Part shown: piece by piece, positions 42,946 through 51,976 of the stretch
Layout: every line of letters starts with the position of its first letter
Numbering within the stretch: the stretch's first letter is position 1
Assembly (NCBI RefSeq): GCF_009301415.1
Contig: NZ_CP045073.1
Span: 806,001-870,000, forward strand
Length of the DNA: 64,000 nucleotides
Reading direction: 5' to 3'
Source of the DNA: Paracoccus kondratievae
Lineage (GTDB): Bacteria > Pseudomonadota > Alphaproteobacteria > Rhodobacterales > Rhodobacteraceae
Translations under genes and position numbers: made by a program
The notes under the pieces: generated by a model
The model's input: only the letters and a program-made list of their open reading frames with translations
What the model was told of the DNA's origin: nothing
Database searches by the model: none

Positions 42946-43308
42946 TCAGACCGTGGCGGGCCTGTGGGTCAGCGAAAGGGCAAGCACGACAAGCGCGACC
43001 GCCAGCACCACGGCGGGTGCTGCGGAATGGCCGTAATCGCCGTGAATCAGCGTCGTCAGCAGCGCGGCCGCCATCACCGCCGCTCCAAGCCCCGCGCCAT
43101 AGGGGCGGGTCGCGGTGCGCGCGAGCAGGATGGCCGCAACCAGTTCGCACAGCGCGGTCACATAGTGAAACCAGCCCGGATAGCCCCAGGCGGCATAGGC
43201 GGCCTCGTTTTCGGGCGAGAGAAACAGATTGCCCCAGGCCCCGAACAGGAAGAACGCGGCCAGCAGCAGCGCCAGCCCCTGTGTGAGAAGATGGATCGGT
43301 TTGTCCAT
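42946..43308 (-). CDS. DoxX-like four-helix membrane protein
   Basis: The 120-residue protein has four predicted helices (LLTQGLALLLAAFFLFGAWG, FHYVTALCELVAAILLART, GLGAAVMAAALLTTLIHGD, PAVVLAVALVVLALSL), the size and layout of the DoxX/DUF4345-type family. The role is uncertain; such proteins often accompany TetR regulators and efflux pumps. It is divergent from the TetR gene across an operator-like palindrome. Confidence 0.75.
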   Translation of the reverse strand: MDKPIHLLTQGLALLLAAFFLFGAWGNLFLSPENEAAYAAWGYPGWFHYVTALCELVAAILLARTATRPYGAGLGAAVMAAALLTTLIHGDYGHSAAPAVVLAVALVVLALSLTHRPATV

Positions 43309-43376
43309 GATACCTCGCGGAAAGATGGCCCCTGCCCCCCTTGCTTTGTGCTGGACCGGGCGGTGGCGGCATAATA

Positions 43377-43396
43377 GATAGAGGCATCACTCTATC
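43377..43396. promoter_or_regulatory. Palindromic operator between DoxX-like and TetR genes
   Basis: GATAGAGGCATCACTCTATC holds a perfect 7-bp inverted repeat with a 6-bp spacer. A further half-site AATAGAG lies at about 43430. It is well placed for the TetR protein to control both divergent genes. Confidence 0.6.
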
Positions 43397-43457
43397 ATCT
43401 TGGCCGGGCGGTCAAGAGATAAATAGAGCGTCCGCACTATCAAACCGGAGGCGCCTT

Positions 43458-44057
43458 ATGGCACGCAAGATCGACCCCGAACAGCATGAGGAAAAACGGC
43501 AGGAGGTCCTCGCCGCCGCACATCGCTGTTTCCTGCGCAATGGGCTTCAGGGCGCCTCGATCTCGATGATCTGCAAGGAGGCGGGGATGAGCCCCGGTCA
43601 CCTTTACCATTATTTCCCCAGCAAGGAGGCGATCATCGAGCAGATGGCCGACGATTACCTTGCCGCGCTGCACGGTCATTTCGGCGGCCATAGCCAGGAA
43701 ACGCCGACCGCGACCGTGCTGCTGTCAGAGCTTTGGAGCATGTCGGGCTGGGACGACCTGTCCCATTGCCGCATCCTGTTCGAACTTCTGGCCGAGGCAG
43801 GGCGCAACCCGCGCATCCATACCATTCTGAAGGACAATACCGACGGTATCCGCGATCTGCTGACCGCCGCTCTGGCCGCCGGTCAGGCGCGTGGCGAGGT
43901 CGACCCAAGCCTCGATCCCCGCCATACCAGCGCGGTTCTGGTCGCGGTGCTGGACGCGGCTCCCATGCTGCCCTTGATGACTGATGGGCTTGACTTCGGG
44001 GAAAGCCGCAAGCTGATCACCACCATGGTCAGCCGTTTCCTGAGGCCGCAATCATGA
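43458..44057 (+). CDS. TetR-family transcriptional regulator
   Basis: The 199-residue repressor has the TetR DNA-binding domain VLAAAHRCFLRNGLQGASIS, MICKEAGMSPGHLYHYFPSK, then EAIIEQMADDYLAAL. The C-terminal ligand domain (AcrR-like) ends with VSRFLRPQS. The ATG at 43458 follows CGGAGG, better than the ATG at 43341. It overlaps the LysE gene by 4 bp (ATGA) and is divergent from the DoxX/MFS pair, which it likely represses. Confidence 0.92.
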   Translation: MARKIDPEQHEEKRQEVLAAAHRCFLRNGLQGASISMICKEAGMSPGHLYHYFPSKEAIIEQMADDYLAALHGHFGGHSQETPTATVLLSELWSMSGWDDLSHCRILFELLAEAGRNPRIHTILKDNTDGIRDLLTAALAAGQARGEVDPSLDPRHTSAVLVAVLDAAPMLPLMTDGLDFGESRKLITTMVSRFLRPQS

Positions 44058-44677
44058 CACCGGACATGCCGACCATGGCCGCCGCCCCGACCCTGCTGGC
44101 CCTGGGTCTCTATACGATCGTGACCTCGGTCACGCCGGGGCCGAACAATATGATGGTGCTGGCCTCGGGGGTGAATTTCGGCATCCGCCGGACGTTGCCG
44201 CATATTGCCGGGATCAGCCTCGGCTTCGGGGCGATGGTCGCCATCATGGGTCTGGGGCTTGGGACGGTGTTCGAACGCTGGCCACAACTGAACACTGTCC
44301 TTCGCTGGATCGGCGGGGCTTATCTTCTGTATCTCGCCTGGAAAATCGCCCGCGCAGGCACCCCGGATGCACCCGAAGGGACAACTGCCCGGCCGCTTGG
44401 CTTTCTTGGCGCGGCGGCCTTTCAATGGGTCAATCCCAAAGCCTGGGTGATGGCACTTGGCGCGGTCGCAACCTATCTGCCGCCGCACCCTTCATGGGCC
44501 GCGGTGACCGGCGTGGCGGTGCTGATGGCCGCAATCAACGCGCCCTGCGTCGGCATCTGGGCAGGCTTCGGCACCGGCCTGCGCCGGTTCCTGACCGACC
44601 CCAGACGGCTGCGCGCCTTCAACCTCATCATGGCCACCCTGCTCGTGGCATCCCTATGGCCGGTCTTCATGACATAA
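44054..44677 (+). CDS. LysE/RhtB-family exporter
   Basis: The 207-residue protein has five to six helices and the LysE signature ALGLYTIVTSVTPGPNNMMV then GVNFGIRRTLPHIAGISLGF and QWVNPKAWVMALGAVATYL. This family exports amino acids or related metabolites. It is co-translated with the TetR gene. The substrate cannot be stated. Confidence 0.92.
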   Translation: MTPDMPTMAAAPTLLALGLYTIVTSVTPGPNNMMVLASGVNFGIRRTLPHIAGISLGFGAMVAIMGLGLGTVFERWPQLNTVLRWIGGAYLLYLAWKIARAGTPDAPEGTTARPLGFLGAAAFQWVNPKAWVMALGAVATYLPPHPSWAAVTGVAVLMAAINAPCVGIWAGFGTGLRRFLTDPRRLRAFNLIMATLLVASLWPVFMT

Positions 44678-44741
44678 GCGGGCAGGAGATGGCTTGACAT
44701 AAGGAGCAATGCCCCATGAACGGCCCAAGATTTCCATGACC

Positions 44742-45746
44742 TCACCCTCCAGCCGCAACGGCTCTTCGCCATTGCCGCCGGAATGATTGCGCGAAACTTA
44801 TGAACCTCCGCATGGCCGGATTGTCGTTCTGCGGCGACCAGACCACAGACATCGGCACGATATCCTCGGCTGCGGTCAGGGGGCGCATAACGAGGGCGGG
44901 ACAGACCATATGGGTCCAGCCTTCCGACACCAGGGTGATGCCCTCGCCCATCGCCACAAGATGCATCAGCGTCTCCAGCAGCACCGGCCGGAAGCCGATA
45001 TCCGGATAGGTGCTGTAATCGGCGATCCGGCGGATGATGTAATCGTGAACTTCCGGACCGGGCTCCTGCGAGGGCACAATGAACCGTTCGCCTTTCAGCT
45101 GCGGCCAGTCAAGCTCGGGCTCGCGGGCCAACGGATGGGCAGCAGGGATCGCCACATGTACCCGCTCCTGCCAGAGTTCCAGCAGGTCGCAGTCCTCGAT
45201 GGCGCCGTTGCCGGTGAAAAAGGCGATATCGAGATCGCGCGCCCGGATGGCGCGCAGATGTTCGCGGCGACCACCATCGCGGATCTGCAGCTGTACGCCG
45301 TCGAATTCCTGCCGGTAGCCCGCAATCAGGTCGCGCAGAAAACCTCCGGCGAGCGTGGTCAGGATGCCGATGCGAACGACGCCCTCCTCGACCCGGCCGG
45401 CGGAGCCGGCATGATGAATGGCGTTCTCGATCTGGAAGATCGTCGGCAGAATATCGTCGAGAAAGCGCGACCCGGCATCGGTCAGGCGCACACCCATGGT
45501 CGTGCGCTCGAACAAGGAAACCCCGATGCTGTCCTCAAGATCCCGGATGCTGCGGCTGACGGTGGAGACCTTGATATCGAGGGCCAGAGCCACCTTGCTG
45601 AAGCTGAGCAGCTCCGCGGCGGCCAGGACATAACGGACCGCCCGGAGATCAAAGGGCAGACCGGTTTCCGGCCATTGAACCGGGCGCTCCCATGACGGGG
45701 GATTGTTGACACGAGATTTCAACCTGCCTTGATATTCCTGCTCCAT
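44742..45746 (-). CDS. LysR-family transcriptional regulator
   Basis: The 334-residue protein has the LysR winged helix LRAVRYVLAAAELLSFSKVA, LALDIKVSTVSRSIRDLEDS, IGVSLFERTTMGVRLTDAGS and a periplasmic-binding-like effector domain (VRIGILTTLAGGFLRDLIAG, LDIAFFTGNGAIEDCDLLEL). The N-terminus is about 30 residues longer than usual, so the start may be further in. LysR genes often lie just outside the trb operon in this element family. A convergent LysE gene is on its left. Confidence 0.9.
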   Translation of the reverse strand: MEQEYQGRLKSRVNNPPSWERPVQWPETGLPFDLRAVRYVLAAAELLSFSKVALALDIKVSTVSRSIRDLEDSIGVSLFERTTMGVRLTDAGSRFLDDILPTIFQIENAIHHAGSAGRVEEGVVRIGILTTLAGGFLRDLIAGYRQEFDGVQLQIRDGGRREHLRAIRARDLDIAFFTGNGAIEDCDLLELWQERVHVAIPAAHPLAREPELDWPQLKGERFIVPSQEPGPEVHDYIIRRIADYSTYPDIGFRPVLLETLMHLVAMGEGITLVSEGWTHMVCPALVMRPLTAAEDIVPMSVVWSPQNDNPAMRRFISFAQSFRRQWRRAVAAGG

Positions 45747-46043
45747 CGGTTCCCCCCCCTTTGAAGAGGCCGTCTGCTATCTCCACAATCAGCCGTTGGA
45801 CTGGCCAGCGCGCCGGGCCGATCTCCAACGACCTGCGCCGCTGATTTCACCCGCCAAAAACTCCAGTGCATCGGGAAGGAATGGTGATGACAGTATCGCC
45901 GCGCCTAGCACAAGGGCTTACGGCCGATCGGATAGGAAACGACGGCAATACGATTCGTATCCATGCCCGGTCTTGTAGCTCGACGCCTCCCGTCCGATGC
46001 GGCCCCCGCACGGAAAACCCGGGGGCGAACGACACCGGCCAGA
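45747..46043. other. Intergenic region with one short palindrome
   Basis: No gene is apparent. A perfect palindrome ATACGATTCGTAT lies at 45948-45960, about 200 bp upstream of the LysR start and 85 bp beyond the ABC ATPase stop. It may be an operator, or a junction between the conjugative element and the sugar locus. Confidence 0.35.
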
Positions 46044-47120
46044 TCAGCGCGCGGTGTGACACCGGGTTCCAAGGGCATCGCCATCTCGCGTGAATATATG
46101 AACATGCCGCGGATCCACCACCAAACGTATTTGCTCTCCAATATGCAGGTGTTGCCGGTCACGGACGAGAACGCGCAAGGATATGCCGGCAGTGAGCACC
46201 ATCAGCAACGTGTCGAGGCCAGTCTGCTCTATGGCCTCAACCCGAGCGGGTAGACCTTCGGAAGACAGGCTCAGATGCTCTGGCCGGATGCCGATACGAA
46301 CCGGCATCTCGGGCGCCATTCCGGTCGCTCTCACGGGGACGGACAGGCCTGCGGCGGTGATGGCTGTCTGGCCATCCGAGGAAATGCGTGCGTCGAACAG
46401 ATTTATGGCAGGCGATCCGATGAAGGTAGCGACGAAGACATTTGCCGGATGGTCGTAGATGTCGAGCGGCGCGCCCACCTGGACGATATCGCCGCCATGC
46501 ATGACCGCGATCCGGTCCCCCATAGTCATCGCCTCGATCTGGTCATGGGTGACATAGATCGAGGTCACGCCGAGCTTCTGTTGCAGCGCGCGAATCTCCA
46601 TCCGCATCTGAACCCGCAACTGGGCGTCCAGATTGGAGAGCGGCTCGTCGAACAGGAACGCTTTCGGTTCGCGCACCAGCGCCCGTCCCATCGCCACGCG
46701 CTGCCGCTGCCCGCCAGAAAGCTGCCCCGGGTAGCGGTCCAGATACTGTTCCAGCCCGAGCGCCACGCTGGCGTACTCCGCGCGCTTGCGCACCTCGTCT
46801 GGCGGCATACGGCGCATCTTCAGGCCGAAGGTGATGTTCTCCAGCACGGTCTTGTGCGGATAGAGCGCATAGCTCTGGAAGACCATGGCGATGTCGCGGT
46901 CCCGCGGGTCGATGTCGTTGACCCTCCGGTCATCGATCGACAGCGTGCCCGAGGTGATCGTCTCCAACCCCGCGATCATCCGCAGCAGGGTGGATTTCCC
47001 GCAACCGGACGGCCCGACGAGGACGAGCATCTCACCATCGGCGATCTGCAGGTCGATGCCCTTGATGACGCTCAGCGCACCATAGGATTTGGTCAGGTTT
47101 TCAAGTAAGATATGCGCCAT
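46044..47120 (-). CDS. Sugar ABC transporter ATP-binding protein (MalK/UgpC type)
   Basis: The 358-residue ATPase has Walker [22 protein letters not shown]-loop [10 protein letters not shown], signature [20 protein letters not shown], Walker [18 protein letters not shown] and the switch His in [16 protein letters not shown]. The C-terminal TOBE region ([20 protein letters not shown]) is that of CUT1 importers. It is the last gene of the ABC operon. The final residues GTRCHTAR look unlike the family and may be a read-through tail. Confidence 0.94.
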   Translation of the reverse strand: MAHILLENLTKSYGALSVIKGIDLQIADGEMLVLVGPSGCGKSTLLRMIAGLETITSGTLSIDDRRVNDIDPRDRDIAMVFQSYALYPHKTVLENITFGLKMRRMPPDEVRKRAEYASVALGLEQYLDRYPGQLSGGQRQRVAMGRALVREPKAFLFDEPLSNLDAQLRVQMRMEIRALQQKLGVTSIYVTHDQIEAMTMGDRIAVMHGGDIVQVGAPLDIYDHPANVFVATFIGSPAINLFDARISSDGQTAITAAGLSVPVRATGMAPEMPVRIGIRPEHLSLSSEGLPARVEAIEQTGLDTLLMVLTAGISLRVLVRDRQHLHIGEQIRLVVDPRHVHIFTRDGDALGTRCHTAR

Positions 47121-47152
47121 TGTGGCTTCCTTCTGAATATCTGTGAGCCGGA

Positions 47153-47986
47153 TCAGCCCTTGACCGCGCCCTTTGTCAGCCCGGAGATCAGCAGCCGGCC
47201 GAAGATCAGGAAGGCGATGATGATCGGCACGATCGCCAGCGTCGCCGAGGCCAGCAACGGCCCCCAGTCGCGGCCGAAATACCCCATGTTCTGATAGATG
47301 GAGACCTGGATCGGCCGCAGATCCGGGTTGTCGACCAACACCGAACCGGCGACGAATTCATTCCAGGCGCCAACGAAGCAAAACAGCGCGGCCGCGCCGA
47401 TCGCAGGCTTGCACAGGGGAAGCAGTATCTCGAACAGGGTGCGCAGGCGGCCCGCGCCGTCGATCGCAGCGGCTTCGTCCAGTTCGCTCGACAGACCGCC
47501 GAGCGCGCCGCGCAGCACCCAGACCGCCGTGGGAAGATTGTAGGCGATATAGACGAGCGGCAGCACGAAGACGGTGTCGTTCAGCCCGAGCTTCACCATG
47601 TAAAGATAGGTTGGCACGATCAGCGCCGCCGCACCGCTTGCCAGAGGAATCCCGGCCAGCACGAGGAACATCACCACCGAGCGGCCCACGAAGCGGATCC
47701 GGTCCAGGGCATAGGCGGCAAGACTGCCGGCGATCAGCGCGGCAAACACGGTAACCACCGCATAGATCAGGCTCGCCTGAGCCGCGGGCAGGAAGCCGCC
47801 TTCGGTGATGGTGCGGTAATGCTCGATCCCGAGCGTGGACGGGATCGGCTCCGGCGGATAGCGCATGATTTCGTCGCGCGGGCGCAGTGATCCCAGAACT
47901 CCCCACAGGATCGGGCCCAGATTGAACAGAAGCACCAGCGCCCCGATGATGATAAGCGTCAGTTTCTTGCGGATGGTTGTAGACAT
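47153..47986 (-). CDS. Carbohydrate ABC transporter permease (MalG type)
   Basis: The 277-residue protein has six membrane helices and the EAA loop [38 protein letters not shown]. The N-terminus [20 protein letters not shown] contains the first helix. The ATG at 47986 follows GAGG by 8 nt; a GTG at 47998 overlaps the stop of the upstream permease. It pairs with the next permease to form the channel. Confidence 0.93.
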   Translation of the reverse strand: MSTTIRKKLTLIIIGALVLLFNLGPILWGVLGSLRPRDEIMRYPPEPIPSTLGIEHYRTITEGGFLPAAQASLIYAVVTVFAALIAGSLAAYALDRIRFVGRSVVMFLVLAGIPLASGAAALIVPTYLYMVKLGLNDTVFVLPLVYIAYNLPTAVWVLRGALGGLSSELDEAAAIDGAGRLRTLFEILLPLCKPAIGAAALFCFVGAWNEFVAGSVLVDNPDLRPIQVSIYQNMGYFGRDWGPLLASATLAIVPIIIAFLIFGRLLISGLTKGAVKG

Positions 47987-47994
47987 GATGCGCC

Positions 47995-48885
47995 TCACTC
48001 CTCCTGCCCGCGGACGCTGCGCACATAGAGCGCCACGAGGACGATGTTCACGACGAAGGTGATGATGGCGAGCGTGATCGCGCGCTGAAGGTCATACTGG
48101 CTGAAGGCCTTCTGGTAGATCGACAGCGCGACCGTCGTGGTGCTGTCGAGCGGACCGCCCCCGGTGACGATCAGCGGCAGTTCGACCGTGTTGAGGTCGG
48201 CGATGCCGAGAACGACCGAGCTGATCAGCAGCGGCCCCGCCAGCAGCGGCACGGTGATTTCGCGGAATCGCTGCAGGGCGCTGGCACCGTCGATCCGGGC
48301 GGCCTCGTAGTAATCCTGGGGGATCGCCTTCAGCCCGGAGAGCAGCAGGATCACGGCGAAACCGAGCTTCTTCCAGACCGCGGACATGATCAGGGCCAGC
48401 ATGGCGCCCGTGCCCGTCGACATCGGGTCCATCATCGGGATCCCGATCCAACGCAGCATTTCGCGGAACAGGCCAAGGTCGCTCATGTAGAACCAGCGGA
48501 ACAGAAGCGCCCCAACGACCGAGGAAATCGCCCAGGGGATGATGACCCATATCTGCAGGATCCGCGCCGACACGTCATCAAGCCCGTTGATATAGAGCGC
48601 GATCGCGAAGCCGAGCGTGACGGTGCCGATCACGCTGCCCAGCACGAAGAAGGCGGTGCTGGCGACCACTTTGCCAAAGCCGGGCTCGGACACAACCGTG
48701 GCATAGACGTCCATGCCGATGAAGGCTCCGGCATTCGCGCCGCCAAGCCGGAACAGGCTCTGATAGAAACCGGAGATCGCCGGTCCGTAAAGCAGCAGCA
48801 GCAGGAGCACGACCGTCGGGGCGACATAGAGCAGGCCGTGGCCGTTACGGCGCCAGCCCTTGATCAGATTTGCGCGTGTCATCAT
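47995..48885 (-). CDS. Sugar ABC transporter permease (MalF type)
   Basis: The 296-residue protein has six helices (LLYVAPTVVLLLLLLYGPAI at the start) and the EAA loop IPQDYYEAARIDGASALQRF, REITVPLLAGPLLISSVVLG. It belongs to the CUT1 group that imports oligosaccharides, polyols or glycosides. It follows the solute-binding gene by about 60 bp. Confidence 0.93.
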   Translation of the reverse strand: MMTRANLIKGWRRNGHGLLYVAPTVVLLLLLLYGPAISGFYQSLFRLGGANAGAFIGMDVYATVVSEPGFGKVVASTAFFVLGSVIGTVTLGFAIALYINGLDDVSARILQIWVIIPWAISSVVGALLFRWFYMSDLGLFREMLRWIGIPMMDPMSTGTGAMLALIMSAVWKKLGFAVILLLSGLKAIPQDYYEAARIDGASALQRFREITVPLLAGPLLISSVVLGIADLNTVELPLIVTGGGPLDSTTTVALSIYQKAFSQYDLQRAITLAIITFVVNIVLVALYVRSVRGQEE

Positions 48886-48946
48886 GGGATCTTCCGGGAA
48901 ACGGGGCAGGAAGGCCGGAACAGCGTCCCGGCCCGAGGCGCGCGGA

Positions 48947-50236
48947 TCAGTATCCGTGGCGGGCGTTGTAGGCCTGTTCGGCCTGTTCCAGAGCTTGTTT
49001 CGGATCAGTTCCGTTCATCACGACCTGCTGGATCGCGCGGTTCATATCGTCGCGATAGCCGCTGATGTCGGCACCGAAGGGAGGCACCCAGCCACTGCTG
49101 CGGATGTAGTCCCCTGCGGCGCGCATGTAGCGATGGGTTGGTTTGTCCAGGAACTGCGCAAGCTTCCGGGCCGTCGAGGCCCGGGCCGGAAGGGTTCCGC
49201 CTTCGGTGACCCACAGGGCGTCGGCTTCGGGACTGACGAGATAGGCGACGAACTGCGCCGCGGCCTCCTTGTGCTTCGAACCCTCCCAGACCGAGGTGGT
49301 CCAGTTGCTGATCGCCTGCCGTGACGGGGCCGCGCCATCGTCCGAGGGATAGGGGATGAAGGCGATGTCATCGTCGCCCGTGGCCTTTTGCAGGCTGCCG
49401 ATCCGGACGCTGGCGCCGGTGATCATCGCGCAGCGTCCGGCCGAGAACTGGTCATACATCTCGTCGTTGGTCCAGTTCAGGCCCTCGCGCGGGCTGACGC
49501 CCTCCTCGATCAGCGATGTCACATGACGGATGCCCGCCAGCCCACGATCGTTCGACCAGTCCGCGCGGCCGGTCTGCCCGAAGGCCGGTCGGTCACCGTC
49601 ATTGGTCAGCAGATGCGCCAGAAGAAGGCCCGGATCGATCTTGGTCATCCCCAGATCCTGGCACAGACCCCAGCGTTCGACCGAATTTCCTGAACGCTTC
49701 GTCAGCTTCTTCGCGGCCGCATCAAGGTCTGCCCAGGTGCGGATCGCTGCCGCGTCTACGCCCGCTTCGTCCAGAAATTTCTGGCGCGCGATAAGGCCGA
49801 AGATCATGTAGGACTGACCCACACCGTAGACCTTGCCCTCCACCATCGCGGACTGCACCAGCGGGTTGTCGAGATCGGCAAGGTCTTCCGCCGTGAAGGC
49901 GGAGCCGATATCCGCCAGAGCACCGCTGTTGATGACGACGCCCAGAAGATCCGAATTCACCCAGATCACGTCCGGCGCGCTGCCCGCGCCGCTCGCCGCC
50001 ATGAATTTCGGCGTCATCTGATCCCATACCTGCTGCTCGGTCCGCACCCGGATGTCCGGGTGGCTTGCCTCGAAATTCGAGATCAGCTTGCCCAGAACCT
50101 TTTCCCGGACGGTCGATCCCTCGGGGTTGAGGAATGTCCACATCCGGATCGTCGTCTGTTCAGCGTGTAGCGCCATCGGCATCAGCGCAAGCGCCGCAGC
50201 GCCCAGAATACCACGCAGCCCAATTGTACGGTTCAT
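48947..50236 (-). CDS. Extracellular sugar-binding protein of ABC transporter
   Basis: The 429-residue protein has signal peptide MNRTIGLRGILGAAALALMP to ALHAEQTTIRMWTFLNPEG. It is a family 1 solute-binding protein: NFEASHPDIRVRTEQQVWDQ, MAASGAGSAPDVIWVNSDLL, GKVYGVGQSYMIFGLIARQK, AAAQFVAYLVSPEADALWVT. The ATG at 50236 follows GGGAGGAGAG; an upstream ATG at 50380 would spoil the signal peptide. It delivers the sugar to the two permeases. Confidence 0.94.
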   Translation of the reverse strand: MNRTIGLRGILGAAALALMPMALHAEQTTIRMWTFLNPEGSTVREKVLGKLISNFEASHPDIRVRTEQQVWDQMTPKFMAASGAGSAPDVIWVNSDLLGVVINSGALADIGSAFTAEDLADLDNPLVQSAMVEGKVYGVGQSYMIFGLIARQKFLDEAGVDAAAIRTWADLDAAAKKLTKRSGNSVERWGLCQDLGMTKIDPGLLLAHLLTNDGDRPAFGQTGRADWSNDRGLAGIRHVTSLIEEGVSPREGLNWTNDEMYDQFSAGRCAMITGASVRIGSLQKATGDDDIAFIPYPSDDGAAPSRQAISNWTTSVWEGSKHKEAAAQFVAYLVSPEADALWVTEGGTLPARASTARKLAQFLDKPTHRYMRAAGDYIRSSGWVPPFGADISGYRDDMNRAIQQVVMNGTDPKQALEQAEQAYNARHGY

Positions 50237-50346
50237 CTCGGTCTCTCCTCCCAAAAACTCCGCGAAGTGAGCTTGATGCCCCCGGTGGGGTGGCATGCTC
50301 GCCATGCCCCGGCCTCCCTCCGGGACATGGCATTGTTTGCGCGCGG

Positions 50347-51825
50347 TTACGTGTAGTGAAAATAGCCCGTCGCGATGCAATCCTTGTCCGCCACGAGGCG
50401 AATCCAGTGCGCACTGAAGCCCTCGGGGAAGGAATGGGACGCATAGCCACCTGCCGCCACCTCGATCACGTCATAGGTCTTCCACGAGCCATTGCCGAGG
50501 AAGTCGATCTCGACCTTGATCGACACAGCGTGATCGCTGCTGTTGGACAGGTGCATCGACTTGTGCTCGAACCCGGTCATCAGGAACGGGTCGGAGGCTT
50601 CGCCGGCCTTGACCTTGTCCTCCCACCAGACGCCGCCCCAGCCCTTCGGCTTGCCGAACTTGGTCCAGAGGTCGTCCATCGCGCCAAACCACAGCCCGGT
50701 CTGCGGCTCGCCTGCGATCGGGTTGTTGTCCATCCGCGCGTTCAGGTCAAGCGTGCCGCCGGTGTCCTTGCCTTCGTTCTCGGTCCGGTCGGAACGCCAC
50801 CAGTCCAGCTCCATGTTCGGCGAAACCTGGTTGCCGCCCATCACCAGCATGCCGCGATAGATGGTGAAGTCGGGCACCACGCGCAGGTGCGTGCTGACCG
50901 GTCGCAGGCCCCAGACGCGGCCCTCATAGGACACCGGGCTGACTTCGTAGAACATGCCGCTTGCGTCGATGATGTAGCGCTCGTGCTCCATCTCCCGGAT
51001 GCGGGTCCATTCGAGCGACCAGTAATATTCATAGCCCGAGGAGGCTTTCGGCAGGCGGTAGCGGGTCCATTGCCCGTCGATCAGCGTGCGCATGATCGCG
51101 GAGCGCCTGTCCCAGCCGATCGCGAAAATCGTGCCGCTGAGATTGCGCCGGCCGAATACCTCCATGAAGCCGGTCTTTTCCAGGATCGACCACTTTCCGT
51201 CGTAGTATTCGGCCAAGACACCACCGGTCCATTCGCCTTTATGGTCGCGTTCATCATAGGTGTTGTTCCCGACAATGATGCGCCCGTTGCAGGTGAACCC
51301 GGCCTTGAAATGCGGCTGATTGCCTGGGGGCAGCTTCAGTTCCTTCAGCATATTGAACGCTGTCCGGACCTCGAGCGTGCGCAGGTCGAGTTCGAGGATC
51401 AGTCCTTCCATCGTCACATAGCTGATCTTGTTCACCACATCCTCGTGGTGGTCCATCGTCGCGGTCAGGCGATGCGGGATCAGGTCGGGCACCGTGCGGA
51501 CATTGCCGTCCTTGTCCACCAGATGCGGGCCGATGACCAGCTGATCCGTAGCGGAGTGGATCCAGCGGTTGGCATAGGTGCCCACGACGCTTGCCGGATG
51601 TTTCTCCATATTCAGGTTTTCATCGACCGTGTAAAGGCCGGTGCCTGCGCCGCTGCGCCCGGTGTGGCCGACGAAGGTCACAAACCAGAGCTTGCCTGCC
51701 CAGGGCATCATCGCGCCGATACCGCATTCGCCGCGCAGCGGTGCAATTTCGGCAGTCACGCCAAGTTTGGGGTTGATCCCGCTAATGAAAGTCAACTTCG
51801 TCCTCCATCTTCCGAAGCTTGTCAT
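50347..51825 (-). CDS. Unrecognised 492-residue protein of the sugar locus
   Basis: The product has repeated strand-turn segments with Trp and Gly (GKLWFVTFVGHTGRSGAGTG, RTLEVRTAFNMLKELKLPPG, GRIIVGNNTYDERDHKGEWT, WSILEKTGFMEVFGRRNLSG), suggesting a beta-propeller followed by a beta-sandwich (SFPEGFSAHWIRLVADKDCI). No signal peptide is seen. It lies between the solute-binding gene and the divergent IclR-SMP-30 gene, so it probably acts on the imported substrate. A TTG at 51795 with GGAGG 6 nt upstream could be the true start, since 51825 lacks a good ribosome site. The reaction is not known. Confidence 0.75.
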   Translation of the reverse strand: MTSFGRWRTKLTFISGINPKLGVTAEIAPLRGECGIGAMMPWAGKLWFVTFVGHTGRSGAGTGLYTVDENLNMEKHPASVVGTYANRWIHSATDQLVIGPHLVDKDGNVRTVPDLIPHRLTATMDHHEDVVNKISYVTMEGLILELDLRTLEVRTAFNMLKELKLPPGNQPHFKAGFTCNGRIIVGNNTYDERDHKGEWTGGVLAEYYDGKWSILEKTGFMEVFGRRNLSGTIFAIGWDRRSAIMRTLIDGQWTRYRLPKASSGYEYYWSLEWTRIREMEHERYIIDASGMFYEVSPVSYEGRVWGLRPVSTHLRVVPDFTIYRGMLVMGGNQVSPNMELDWWRSDRTENEGKDTGGTLDLNARMDNNPIAGEPQTGLWFGAMDDLWTKFGKPKGWGGVWWEDKVKAGEASDPFLMTGFEHKSMHLSNSSDHAVSIKVEIDFLGNGSWKTYDVIEVAAGGYASHSFPEGFSAHWIRLVADKDCIATGYFHYT

Positions 51826-51900
51826 CCCGACCCGTCACCGGGCGGAGCCGTTCAGGTAAGGGCGCCTCATTCCCGGGTTTTCACTCCGCCCCGACCAATT

Positions 51901-51915
51901 GTCCATATTATGGAC
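51901..51915. promoter_or_regulatory. Perfect palindrome between divergent 492-aa and iclR genes
   Basis: GTCCATATTATGGAC is a 15-bp perfect palindrome, followed by a related half GTCCACAATATG at 51921-51932. IclR-type operators are often AT-centred palindromes near TGGA/TCCA, so this is a likely operator of the neighbouring regulator. Confidence 0.6.
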
Positions 51916-51976
51916 TTGCAGTCCACAATATGAATACCGTAGAGTAACTTGAAGACTGTTGTCAACGGAGCTGTGC

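Noticed and set aside
50134..51933. A 599-residue plus-strand open frame opposite the 492-residue protein
   Set aside because: It is antisense, with atypical composition, and covers an intergenic region and a gene start; the minus-strand frame has better protein-like features.
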